A stretch of 64,000 nt of DNA from Schleiferia thermophila (lineage in GTDB: Bacteria > Bacteroidota > Bacteroidia > Flavobacteriales > Schleiferiaceae). The notes under the pieces are model-generated. The model searched no databases and was not told where the DNA came from. It was given only the letters and a program-made list of their open reading frames with translations. Each line of letters starts with the position of its first letter. The stretch's first letter is position 1. This document shows positions 19,074 through 27,764 of this stretch, in pieces. The stretch spans positions 89,158-153,157 of the forward strand of contig NZ_QPJS01000005.1 of assembly GCF_003337435.1 (NCBI RefSeq). The letters are read 5' to 3'. Position numbers and translations under genes: made by a program.

Positions 19074-20831
19074 ATGAAAACTTTTTTCAAAATGTTAATA
19101 GCCAGCATCCTGGGTGGTGCCATTTTGCTATCATTGATCATTTTTATCATCGCTGGCATTGGCATGGCCAGCAAAAAAGAATTTGTGCTGAAAGAAAATA
19201 CCGTACTGAGCATTGATCTCAATATTCCAATACTCGAAAGAAACTACAACAACCCCTTTGAAAACTTTGACCCATTTACCGGGGAGCCGCAGAAGAGCGT
19301 TGGTCTGTACGAGCTGATAAAAGCCATCGACGAAGCTTCCGAAAATGAAAAAATTGCTGGTATTTACCTGAAAGCCGGAAGCGTACAGGCCGGATTTGGC
19401 ACCTTAAAAGAGTTAAGAGATGCCCTTCTGCGCTTCAAAGATTCCGGAAAATTTATTATCGCCTATGATGAAAACATGTCGCAGAGAGGCATGTACCTGA
19501 GTAGCGTAGCCGACAGCATTTATGTGGCTCCTGAGGGTATTGTCGAATTTGGCGGCCTATCTACATCTATTCCCTTCTTCAGAAAATTTCTGGAAAATGC
19601 CGGCATTAAGGCAGAAGTGGTGCGTGGCAGCAACAACAAGTTTAAATCGGCCGTAGAACCCTACCTGGAGTATGAAATAAGCGAAGCAAACCGCCAGCAG
19701 ATTTCTACCTTACAGCAATCCATCTGGGCCGTGATGCGAAGTGATATATCCAAATCGAGAAACATAGCTGAAAATACACTGGATGACCTGGCTAATACAC
19801 GTGAAGCTACCTTGCCGGCAAAAGCAGCCGAATATGGTCTGATCACCCGACCTGCTTACATCGATGAGATCCGAAATGTACTTACAACACTTACCAACAA
19901 TGAAAAATATGACGATGTACATTTTGCAAATGCCTCACAGCTTCTGTCGACAGCCAGAAAGGAAAAAACAAAAGTTGTGAAAGACAGAATTGCTATCGTA
20001 TTTGCCCAGGGAGAGATCAACAGCGGAGAGGGGAGCGAAACACAAATCGGCAGCGATCGCATCGCGGCTGCCATTCGCAAGGCCCACGAAGATGACAAAG
20101 TGAAAGCGATCGTACTCAGGGTAAACAGTCCGGGTGGCTCTGTACTCGCCAGTGACATCATTCTCAGAGAGGCTATCCGGGCCAAAGAGAAAAAGCCTTT
20201 TATTGTATCCTTTGGCGATCTGGCTGCCTCAGGTGGTTATTACATCTCCTGTATGGCCGATACAATCGTAGCACAACCCACCACCATCACGGGTTCTATT
20301 GGTGTATTTGGCCTGTTTTTCAGCGCTCAGGACCTGCTCAACAACAAGCTGGGTGTACGTTTTGATGTAGTGAAGACCCACGAATTTGCAGACTTTGGCG
20401 CTGTAGACCGCCCGCTCAAAGAAAGTGAAAAGAGATTTCTGCAGCAGTATATCGATAAGTTCTATGGCGAGTTTTTGCAAAAAGTGGCAACAGGCCGTAA
20501 GCTGGATTCGCTTTTTGTGGACAGCATTGGCCAGGGCAGAGTATGGACAGGTGGATGGGGCCTGAAACTGGGACTGGTCGATGTGCATGGAGGTCTGAAT
20601 GATGCACTCAAAATAGCAGCAAAAAAAGCCGGTCTTGAAACCTACAAAGTCGTAGAATATCCGGAGCCAGAAAACCCCTTAACTGCGTTTCTCAAACAAT
20701 TTGGCCTTGATGCCACCAGCCGAATGAAAAAAGAGCTGGGGATGCTTTATCCTTATTACGAGAGGATTAAAAACCTCTACAGTCAGCAGGGACTGCTCAT
20801 GCGAATGGAGTACGATCTAATGTTTGAGTAA
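19074..20831 (+). CDS. sppA: Signal peptide peptidase SppA (67K type)
   Basis: 585-residue membrane-anchored serine protease that degrades cleaved signal peptides. One N-terminal membrane segment at residues 7-30 is followed by two tandem crotonase-like domains. The catalytic Lys191 (NKFKSAVEPY) is in the first domain and the nucleophile Ser386 (GDLAASGGYYIS) in the second, matching the E. coli Lys209/Ser409 dyad. The gene is followed after 6 bp by the queuosine-precursor transporter gene, so the two are probably transcribed together. Confidence 0.95.
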   Translation: MKTFFKMLIASILGGAILLSLIIFIIAGIGMASKKEFVLKENTVLSIDLNIPILERNYNNPFENFDPFTGEPQKSVGLYELIKAIDEASENEKIAGIYLKAGSVQAGFGTLKELRDALLRFKDSGKFIIAYDENMSQRGMYLSSVADSIYVAPEGIVEFGGLSTSIPFFRKFLENAGIKAEVVRGSNNKFKSAVEPYLEYEISEANRQQISTLQQSIWAVMRSDISKSRNIAENTLDDLANTREATLPAKAAEYGLITRPAYIDEIRNVLTTLTNNEKYDDVHFANASQLLSTARKEKTKVVKDRIAIVFAQGEINSGEGSETQIGSDRIAAAIRKAHEDDKVKAIVLRVNSPGGSVLASDIILREAIRAKEKKPFIVSFGDLAASGGYYISCMADTIVAQPTTITGSIGVFGLFFSAQDLLNNKLGVRFDVVKTHEFADFGAVDRPLKESEKRFLQQYIDKFYGEFLQKVATGRKLDSLFVDSIGQGRVWTGGWGLKLGLVDVHGGLNDALKIAAKKAGLETYKVVEYPEPENPLTAFLKQFGLDATSRMKKELGMLYPYYERIKNLYSQQGLLMRMEYDLMFE

Positions 20832-20837
20832 TCCGTA

Positions 20838-21533
20838 TTGAGCCGGAAAAGCGAAATTCCCATCACAGATAAAGCACGGAGAGACTTTATGCTACTCTCT
20901 GCGCTTTTCGTCAGTGCACTGATCACGTGCAACCTGATAGCCAATAAATTTGTGGCCTTGGACCTCGGTTTTAAAACGTTTATCATCTCGGCTGGAGTAC
21001 TGCCTTATCCCATCACTTTTCTGATCACCGATATCTTATCGGAAATTTACGGTAAAAAGAAAACACAGGAAGTAGTTTTGTTTGGCTTTGCAGCTGCGCT
21101 GTTTACGTTGTTGATACTATTGCTCGGAGCATCTTTTGAGGCCATACCCAATTCGGTAGTATCGGATGAGACCTACAATCAGGTGTTTAAAAACTCATGG
21201 AGACTCATTGGTGCTTCGATGGTTGCATACATTGTGGCTCAACTGGTCGATGTGCGTTTATTTCACTTTTGGAAGCGGCTGACCAAGGGCCGGATGCTAT
21301 GGGTCCGAAACAATTTTTCGACCATATTGTCCCAGCTGGTTGATACGACTTTGGTGGTTACCATCATATTTATTGGGCGGGAAGACCTCCCCACAATAGG
21401 CAGGTATATCCTGGATGGATGGATATTTAAAGTCATCATCGCAGCTCTGGATACACCCTTTTTCTACGCGGGTGTATATTGGTATCGCAAAAAGTATCAC
21501 CTGTCCTCTGCCCATCAGGAAGTGGACTTCTAA
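20838..21533 (+). CDS. Queuosine precursor transporter (YhhQ/QPTR family)
   Basis: 231-residue inner-membrane protein with about six hydrophobic helices. It carries family hallmarks: NLIANKFVALDLG, AGVLPYPITFLITDILSEIYGKK and the late RNNFSTILSQLVDT. Members import the 7-deazaguanine precursors preQ0/preQ1 for queuosine tRNA modification. The start is TTG 20838, 6 bp after sppA; a shorter ATG start at 20889 would cut into the first membrane helix. Confidence 0.9.
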   Translation: MSRKSEIPITDKARRDFMLLSALFVSALITCNLIANKFVALDLGFKTFIISAGVLPYPITFLITDILSEIYGKKKTQEVVLFGFAAALFTLLILLLGASFEAIPNSVVSDETYNQVFKNSWRLIGASMVAYIVAQLVDVRLFHFWKRLTKGRMLWVRNNFSTILSQLVDTTLVVTIIFIGREDLPTIGRYILDGWIFKVIIAALDTPFFYAGVYWYRKKYHLSSAHQEVDF

Positions 21534-21538
21534 AAGAT

Positions 21539-22942
21539 ATGAAAATCCGATCTCACCGAATTCAATTGTTTCTGCTGCAGGTAGCAGTCATAGCTTTGAA
21601 GATCCCGTTTCTAACCCTGGGGTTCGGACCTGAGGAAGACGCCTGGGGACATGTGTACAACATCATTGAAATTTTTGAGCAAGGCCATTACATAGTGTCG
21701 CGTCTTCCCGGTCATCCGGCCTACGAAGCACTGATGTTTCTGCTTTTTCCGCTGATTGAGTTTCCATTTATCATCAATGTACTTTCAGCTTTGGCAGCGG
21801 CTTTTGCCATTCGTGAATTTTATCGCATTGCTGTGTTCATCGGTATTAAGAGGCCTGTGCTGTGGACCCTGGCTTTTGCTCTGATGCCGGCATTCTTTTT
21901 AGGCAGCACCTATGCCATTGATTACAGCTTTACAATCTGGCTGATCCTTCTCTCCACAAGAATGCTCCTGAAGCGCAGGTATGTTTCGGCCGGATTGGCC
22001 ATTGGGTTGGCCACGGCCTTTCGCATTACCTCATTGGCCATGTTGCTTCCTGCAGTTCTGTATCTGTACATGCAAAAGTCCAGATTCAGAAATTACCTCT
22101 TGATCCTATTATCTTCTGCCGCTGTGTCTTTGGTTTTTTACACACCGGCTATACATCAGTATGGTATTGGATTTTTCGATTATCACAAGCCACCCGGTCC
22201 GGGATTTTTAAAGGCCTTTTACAAGCTCACCTTTGGTGCCATAGGAATTATGGGTGTTGCAGGTTGTATCCTGTTGGTCATCAATGTGGCCAAAAATTCA
22301 ATTGGACAGGTGGTCATCGGTCTTAAAAATCCGTTTTCCATCTATCTGCTTAGCGGATTGATGTTGTTTGTCTTGTCCTACTTGATGCTTCCAGAAAAAT
22401 CGGCATTTGCCATACCCATTTACACCTTTTTATTTCTGATTTTGGGCACTTTTGAAAACAAAGGTTATCAGGACTACGGACTGGCGATGATGTGTATTTC
22501 GCTCTTTGCATTTGGCATCCAGTTTATTCATCCTTTTAGAGGAGCAAATCCTTTGTCATATTCCATCTCGGTGCAGTCTGCCGATCAGGAAATTCAGTTC
22601 TCTCCTCATGTGGGGCTTTATTTTTCAGAACTTCAAAAAAGAAAAAACAAACTGAAATATGCCAATGCTGCTTATGAAACACTGGCCGGAATGCCTCCCT
22701 CCCAAACAGCGGTAATCACTGGTTGGTGGTATGCACAGCTCAAAACAATGGAATGGCTTAGGGATGAAGAATTGCCTGTAAAACTGGTCTATTACGTAAA
22801 TGAGAAAGAGTTGGAGGAATTGGTTCGTCAAGGCTATCAATTCCGACATCTGGAAGACCTCCATGAGGTAAACGACCGGCTAAAAAACACCAACATTCAA
22901 TTACGATCAGAACCCATAACCATCAGCTACGATGAGCAATGA
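21539..22942 (+). CDS. Polytopic membrane protein, GT-C glycosyltransferase-like
   Basis: 467-residue protein with about ten hydrophobic segments up to residue 340 and a soluble C-terminal part. After the first helix it has GFGPEEDAWGHVYNI and SRLPGHPAYEALMFL, which recall the first extracytoplasmic loop (acidic pair, then R-x-PG-P) of GT-C lipid-sugar glycosyltransferases. No confident family is assigned. The ATG at 21539 is 5 bp after the transporter stop; the frame extends upstream to 21479 only as an overlap. The 3-prime end overlaps the RidA gene by 11 bp, so the genes are translationally coupled although the functions look unrelated. Confidence 0.7.
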   Translation: MKIRSHRIQLFLLQVAVIALKIPFLTLGFGPEEDAWGHVYNIIEIFEQGHYIVSRLPGHPAYEALMFLLFPLIEFPFIINVLSALAAAFAIREFYRIAVFIGIKRPVLWTLAFALMPAFFLGSTYAIDYSFTIWLILLSTRMLLKRRYVSAGLAIGLATAFRITSLAMLLPAVLYLYMQKSRFRNYLLILLSSAAVSLVFYTPAIHQYGIGFFDYHKPPGPGFLKAFYKLTFGAIGIMGVAGCILLVINVAKNSIGQVVIGLKNPFSIYLLSGLMLFVLSYLMLPEKSAFAIPIYTFLFLILGTFENKGYQDYGLAMMCISLFAFGIQFIHPFRGANPLSYSISVQSADQEIQFSPHVGLYFSELQKRKNKLKYANAAYETLAGMPPSQTAVITGWWYAQLKTMEWLRDEELPVKLVYYVNEKELEELVRQGYQFRHLEDLHEVNDRLKNTNIQLRSEPITISYDEQ

Positions 22943-23363
22943 ACACATCACAACCGGACAGGCACCTAAACCCGTAGGTCTGTATCCACATGCCAGGAGA
23001 GTGGGAAACCTGCTTTTTCTATCAGGCGTAGGGCCAAGAGTGGCAGGCTCAGGCCCAAACGATTCGGCAGTACCCGGATTGGTCCTCGACCACAATGGAA
23101 ATTTTAAAGAATTTGACTTCGAGGCACAGGTTCACTCTGTATTTCAGAATGTGAAAGCCATATTGGAGGCCAGCGGCAGCAAATGGGAAAATCTGGTGGA
23201 TGTGACCGTATTTCTGGTGAATATGAAAAGAGACTTTCACACCTTCAACCGCATCTATGCAGCGTATTTTAAGGACAATCAACCCTGCCGTACTACGGTC
23301 GAAGTCAATGCCCTGCCTACACCTATTGCCATAGAACTGAAGTGCATCGCAGTAATAGAGTGA
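22932..23363 (+). CDS. RidA-family protein, probable 2-aminomuconate deaminase
   Basis: 143-residue member of the RidA/YjgF family. The whole protein follows the pattern of the aminomuconate deaminases of the 3-hydroxyanthranilate pathway: GLYPHARRVGNLLFLSGVGPR, FEAQVHSVFQNVKAIL, WENLVDVTVFLVNMK, DNQPCRTTVEVNALPTPIAIELKCIA. This subgroup releases ammonia from 2-aminomuconate. The call is strengthened by a 3-hydroxyanthranilate 3,4-dioxygenase gene at 46461-46991. A general imine-deaminase role cannot be excluded. The start overlaps the upstream gene by 11 bp. Confidence 0.82.
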   Translation: MSNEHITTGQAPKPVGLYPHARRVGNLLFLSGVGPRVAGSGPNDSAVPGLVLDHNGNFKEFDFEAQVHSVFQNVKAILEASGSKWENLVDVTVFLVNMKRDFHTFNRIYAAYFKDNQPCRTTVEVNALPTPIAIELKCIAVIE

Positions 23364-23996
23364 ACCATTGATTTTACCGGGCTTATACATCACAATAGTA
23401 AAGGAAAACCCCCTTAAGTCTGGCATGATATCGGGCGGGTGATTGGCCACAACATTGTAGCCAACACCTGTTTCGCCCATCACTCTTTCTCACTCCATAG
23501 CAAATGAGGTCGATAAAAGATGCAAATTCCGAAGTGCGATTGGTCTCTACTTCAGGAGCTACCGGGTTTGGTATGGGGAAATTGTTGCTCTTATTAATTT
23601 TTTTTCACTTGTAAATGCACTTCCTGATGTGCTGCTTTGAAAGTATTTGCCTGATGAAATTTGTCTTTTCTGGTTTTAGTGAGCGTATATGCAGGCAAAG
23701 GCACTTATCCGAGATGAACGGTACTGATTACCTTCTCACTTAATGTGGTAAAGCTGGTAAAAAGTACTAATTTCCAGACTTTATAAATATGGAAAATGAG
23801 ATGCTGAACTTAAAAAAAAAATCCCGGACTTGTGGTCCGGGACTTTAAGTGGCTTAAAGCGATTAACACAAAATTTACCCAAATGAAAAAAGCGCACTTA
23901 ATTGGAAAGAACGTTGATCATTTAAGGTCAATCTTTGTACCAAAAAGTGACTTTTGAGGGTCAGGGTTGTTAATGATAGATTAAAATTTGAAATAA
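23364..23996. other. Gene-free 633-bp stretch
   Basis: No open frame on either strand has family character. The only clear element is the ychF terminator at 23812-23842. The rest is ordinary AT-rich spacer between convergent genes. Confidence 0.5.
23812..23842 (-). terminator. Rho-independent terminator of ychF
   Basis: Read on the minus strand, an 8-bp stem TCCCGGAC / GTCCGGGA with a 5-nt loop is followed by ten T residues. It lies about 155 bp beyond the ychF stop. Confidence 0.85.
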
Positions 23997-25091
23997 TTAC
24001 ACATTGAATCTAAAATGCATGATATCACCGTCTTTTACCACATACTCTTTGCCTTCAATGCGCAGTTTGCCGGCTTCTCTCACGGCTGCTTCTGAGCCAT
24101 ATCGGATGTAGTCTTCAAAAGAGATGACCTCTGCTCTGATAAATCCTTTTTCAAAATCGGAATGAATTACCCCGGCTGCTTTGGGTGCGGTATCGCCTTT
24201 GCGTATGGTCCATGCTCTGACTTCCTTTTCGCCTGCAGTAAAAAAAGTCTGCAGGTTGAGCAGCTCATATGCGGCTCGGATCAAGCGGTTAACTCCGGGT
24301 TCTTCAAGACCCAGCTCTTCAAGGAATAGTCTGCGTTCTTCATAGCTCTCGAGCTCGGCAATTTCACTTTCAATCTTAGCTGCCAGCAGAAGGACGCCGG
24401 AGTTTTCGGTCTTGGCGATTTCTCTGATTTTTTCCACCCATTCATTGCCGGTAGCAGCGGATTGTTCATCTACATTGCACACATAGAGTACAGGTTTGGC
24501 GGTGAGCAATTGCAAGCCCTTGACAATCTCAGTTTCATCCTCGTTTTGAGGGACAAACATTCTTGCATTTTTTCCTTCCAGCAGGAGATTTCTAATTTGG
24601 GTCGTGACGGCCAGTTCCTTGGCTGCTGTTTTATCTCCGGTTTTAGCTGCTTTTTCTATCCTGCTGATCCGTTTTTCTATGGTTTCAAGGTCTTTGAGTT
24701 GCAGCTCGATGTCTATTACCTCCTTGTCCCTTACGGGATCTACTGAACCATCTACATGGATGATGTTGGGGTCGTCAAAACAGCGAAGCACATGAAGTAT
24801 GGCATGTGTTTCTCTGATGTTACCGAGAAACTGGTTGCCTAATCCTTCGCCTTTAGAGGCCCCTTTGACCAAACCCGCAATATCAACAATCTCTACGGTA
24901 GCCGGTACCACTCTTTGTGGTTTGACCAATTCGGCGAGCTTCTCAAGCCTGGGATCCGGCACATTTACCACGCCCACATTCGGCTCTATGGTGCAAAAAG
25001 GAAAGTTTGCACTCTGTGCTTTGGCATTTGACAGACAGTTGAACAAGGTGGACTTCCCTACATTTGGGAGTCCTACAATTCCACATTTCAT
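23997..25091 (-). CDS. ychF: Redox-regulated ATPase YchF (OLA1 family)
   Basis: 364-residue Obg-related P-loop protein. GLPNVGKST at residues 7-15 is the G1 loop, followed by a coiled-coil insert at about 130-180 and a C-terminal TGS domain from about residue 280 ([31 protein letters not shown]). YchF/OLA1 proteins prefer ATP over GTP, bind ribosomes and affect stress responses. Length and motifs are standard. Confidence 0.96.
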   Translation of the reverse strand: MKCGIVGLPNVGKSTLFNCLSNAKAQSANFPFCTIEPNVGVVNVPDPRLEKLAELVKPQRVVPATVEIVDIAGLVKGASKGEGLGNQFLGNIRETHAILHVLRCFDDPNIIHVDGSVDPVRDKEVIDIELQLKDLETIEKRISRIEKAAKTGDKTAAKELAVTTQIRNLLLEGKNARMFVPQNEDETEIVKGLQLLTAKPVLYVCNVDEQSAATGNEWVEKIREIAKTENSGVLLLAAKIESEIAELESYEERRLFLEELGLEEPGVNRLIRAAYELLNLQTFFTAGEKEVRAWTIRKGDTAPKAAGVIHSDFEKGFIRAEVISFEDYIRYGSEAAVREAGKLRIEGKEYVVKDGDIMHFRFNV

Positions 25092-25245
25092 TTATTTACA
25101 ATACAATAGACCGGCAAAAGTAGATGAACATACGATTAAACATTCTATAATTTTCGATGAGCTGGTTTGGTTTTGAAGTGTGCTTTTGCCTTGTAGTCCG
25201 AAATTTTTTCTCCGGCTTTCAGAAGCTTAAGCTGGATAGAAGCAC

Positions 25246-26289
25246 TTACTGAATGAAAGTATTTTCGATTTTCAATCCTTTGAGTATTTCAACGCATTGC
25301 CGGATCTGATGATCATCAATGTTGAGGTGAGTCACCATTCGTAGCCATCCCTGACCCATATAGATGCATCTGATCCCATTTTTTTCCAGCGTTTTCTGAA
25401 CGTGTATTGGATCAGCGGAAGTCCGGAAAAAGATGATATTGGTCTCAGGATCAATCACTTCTGTCACCCAGTCAAGTTTTTTTAGGGTTGTTGCAAGATC
25501 AGTAGCCCGCCGATGGTCGTCGGCCAGGCGCTCAATGTGGTGGGTGAGTGCATAGATGCCGGCAGCCGCCAACAAGCCGCTTTGCCGCATTCCTCCGCCG
25601 AGTCTTTTGCGGATGCGCCTGGCTTTGGCTATAAACTCCCTATCGCCCATCAATAAGCTTCCTACCGGACATCCCAATCCTTTGGACAAGCATATGCTCA
25701 TGCTGTCGGCCAATCCGTGATAATCAGATGGTTTTTCCCCTTTTGCTACCAGCGCGTTGTAAATCCTTGCCCCGTCGATATGTACTTTTAGTCCTAGCCT
25801 TCGGGCCTCATCAGACAATTTTCGGATGTGTGAAACTGCGTAGCATGTACCTCCTGCTTTGTTTACTGTATTTTCCAATGAAAGCAAGGATGACCGGGCA
25901 TGATGGTCATCAGCCGCATTGATGTTCTGGCTTAGCGAACCGGGAGCTATCATTCCTCTTACACCGTCGAGCAGCCGCACACTGCAGTGGGCATTGGCAG
26001 CTATTCCCCCGCCTTCATACCAATAAATATGAGAAAGGCGATGGCAGAGTACTTCGTCGCCGGGTTGTGTATGGACCATGATAGCGATTTGATTGCACAT
26101 CGTCCCTGAAGGGCAGAACAGTGCCGCATCGAAACCCCAGATTTCCGCTGCCATTTGCTCCAATCGGGCTGTTGTCGGATCCTTGTCGATCACATCATCG
26201 CCAAGAGGGGCCTCCAGCATGGCTTTTTTCATTTCGACAGTTGGAAGGGTCACCGTGTCGCTGCGCAAATCGATGCTTTCGGTAGTCAT
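25246..26289 (-). CDS. ltaE: Low-specificity L-threonine aldolase
   Basis: 347-residue PLP enzyme that cleaves threonine or allo-threonine to glycine and acetaldehyde. It begins DLRSDTVTLPT, has LFCPSGTMCNQIAI, VHIDGARIYNAL and the PLP lysine Lys203 in SICLSKGLGCPVGS. This matches the LtaE family throughout. It stands alone between ychF and the divergent amylase gene. Confidence 0.93.
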   Translation of the reverse strand: MTTESIDLRSDTVTLPTVEMKKAMLEAPLGDDVIDKDPTTARLEQMAAEIWGFDAALFCPSGTMCNQIAIMVHTQPGDEVLCHRLSHIYWYEGGGIAANAHCSVRLLDGVRGMIAPGSLSQNINAADDHHARSSLLSLENTVNKAGGTCYAVSHIRKLSDEARRLGLKVHIDGARIYNALVAKGEKPSDYHGLADSMSICLSKGLGCPVGSLLMGDREFIAKARRIRKRLGGGMRQSGLLAAAGIYALTHHIERLADDHRRATDLATTLKKLDWVTEVIDPETNIIFFRTSADPIHVQKTLEKNGIRCIYMGQGWLRMVTHLNIDDHQIRQCVEILKGLKIENTFIQ

Positions 26290-26378
26290 TGATTTTAGTT
26301 TTATGCAAATAAAATTTTTAGTTAGTTTGTCAAATCAAATATTTTGTTTCTTTTCAATTGGATAAAACCATCAGGCTT

Positions 26379-27764
26379 ATGCTTCCAAAGTTTTGTATTG
26401 TCCGATATCTTTCGTTGGCCTTCTTGCTGGTCTTTGCTTCTACATGTACCCATCAAAAGGCACGTCAGAGCAGCAATGAAATATGTAAAAATCAAGGTAT
26501 AGAAGTGCCTGAATGGGCAAGAAAAGCCCCCATCTACCAGGTAAATATCCGACAATTCACTCCTGAGGGTACGATCAATGCATTTTCCAAACACTTACCA
26601 CGACTGGCAGAGATGAATGTGAAAATCCTGTGGATCATGCCTGTGCAGCCCATAGGAAAGCTCAACAGAAAAGGCCCTCTTGGAAGCTACTACAGCATCG
26701 CTGACTACCGGTCGGTGCATCAGGATTATGGCACGCTTGATGACTTCAGGAATATGGTAATTGAAGCACACCGACTGGGCATGAGGGTAATACTTGACTG
26801 GGTGGCCAATCATACGGCCTGGGACCATCCATGGATTGAAACGCATCCGGAGTGGTATAAAAAAGATGAAAACGGACGCATTGTGCCCCCCATACCGGAC
26901 TGGAGTGATGTAGCACAGCTCGACTACTCAAATGCCGAGTTAAGAGAAGCCATGAAAAATGAAATGAAATTCTGGATTTTTGAAACAGATATTGATGGAT
27001 TTCGATGTGATGTGGCTGAAATGGTTCCGGGAGGCTTTTGGTCCAATACATTTCGGGAACTCAACCAAATAAAACCTCTGTATCTGCTGGCCGAGGCCGA
27101 AGGCGTTGAAATGCACGAAAATTTCCACGCCACCTATGGCTGGCACCTGCACCATATCATGAACAAAATCGCTAAGGGCGATACCACCGCCGAGGCCATT
27201 GACAGCTATCTCGAAACACAAAACAAGGAAGGCTACAGAAGCAATATGCAGCGCATGTATTTCACCAGCAATCACGATGAAAACAGCTGGAACGGAACGG
27301 AGTTTGAGCGATTGGGACCGCTTCATCAGGCGATGTTTGTCACCATGGCGTTCTTGCCTAATGCAGTGCCGATGATCTACACCGGGCAGGAGTCGGCCCT
27401 CAACAGGAGATTGAAATTTTTTGATCGCGATCCGGTAGACTGGGCAGATTTTCCCCTGATGGATTTTTACAAAAAAATCTTTGAACTCTACACCACCCAT
27501 CCGGCTGTGACAGCCGCCTGCCCTACCGGTGATTTTCTCCGACTCGACAATGGTCCATACCCCAATCTATATGTATACATGCGGGCAAAAGATGACAAAA
27601 AAGTGCTGGTGATAGCCAATATGGAAAAGGAAACGGTTACTCTGCCTGAGCTGGAACTTATATTCGGAGAGTGGACAGATCTCTTTACCGGAAAGAAAAA
27701 AACCATAAAGGCAGGTACAGAAATCGCTCTCGGCTCGGGTGAGTATTTAGTTTTGTACATCTGA
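26379..27764 (+). CDS. GH13 alpha-amylase-family glycosidase, exported
   Basis: 461 residues from ATG 26379. An N-terminal hydrophobic segment ends FASTCTHQ; Cys23 may be lipidated, although Thr before Cys is unusual for a lipobox. The GH13 barrel is complete: VILDWVANHTAWDHP (region I), GFRCDVAEMVP with nucleophile Asp211, LLAEAEG with acid/base Glu239, and FTSNHDENSW with Asp300. A C-terminal beta domain ends SGEYLVLYI. Substrate is an alpha-glucan or oligosaccharide; the exact one is not readable. A TTG start at 26358 is possible. The last 18 bp overlap the end of the convergent mutS2 gene. Confidence 0.9.
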   Translation: MLPKFCIVRYLSLAFLLVFASTCTHQKARQSSNEICKNQGIEVPEWARKAPIYQVNIRQFTPEGTINAFSKHLPRLAEMNVKILWIMPVQPIGKLNRKGPLGSYYSIADYRSVHQDYGTLDDFRNMVIEAHRLGMRVILDWVANHTAWDHPWIETHPEWYKKDENGRIVPPIPDWSDVAQLDYSNAELREAMKNEMKFWIFETDIDGFRCDVAEMVPGGFWSNTFRELNQIKPLYLLAEAEGVEMHENFHATYGWHLHHIMNKIAKGDTTAEAIDSYLETQNKEGYRSNMQRMYFTSNHDENSWNGTEFERLGPLHQAMFVTMAFLPNAVPMIYTGQESALNRRLKFFDRDPVDWADFPLMDFYKKIFELYTTHPAVTAACPTGDFLRLDNGPYPNLYVYMRAKDDKKVLVIANMEKETVTLPELELIFGEWTDLFTGKKKTIKAGTEIALGSGEYLVLYI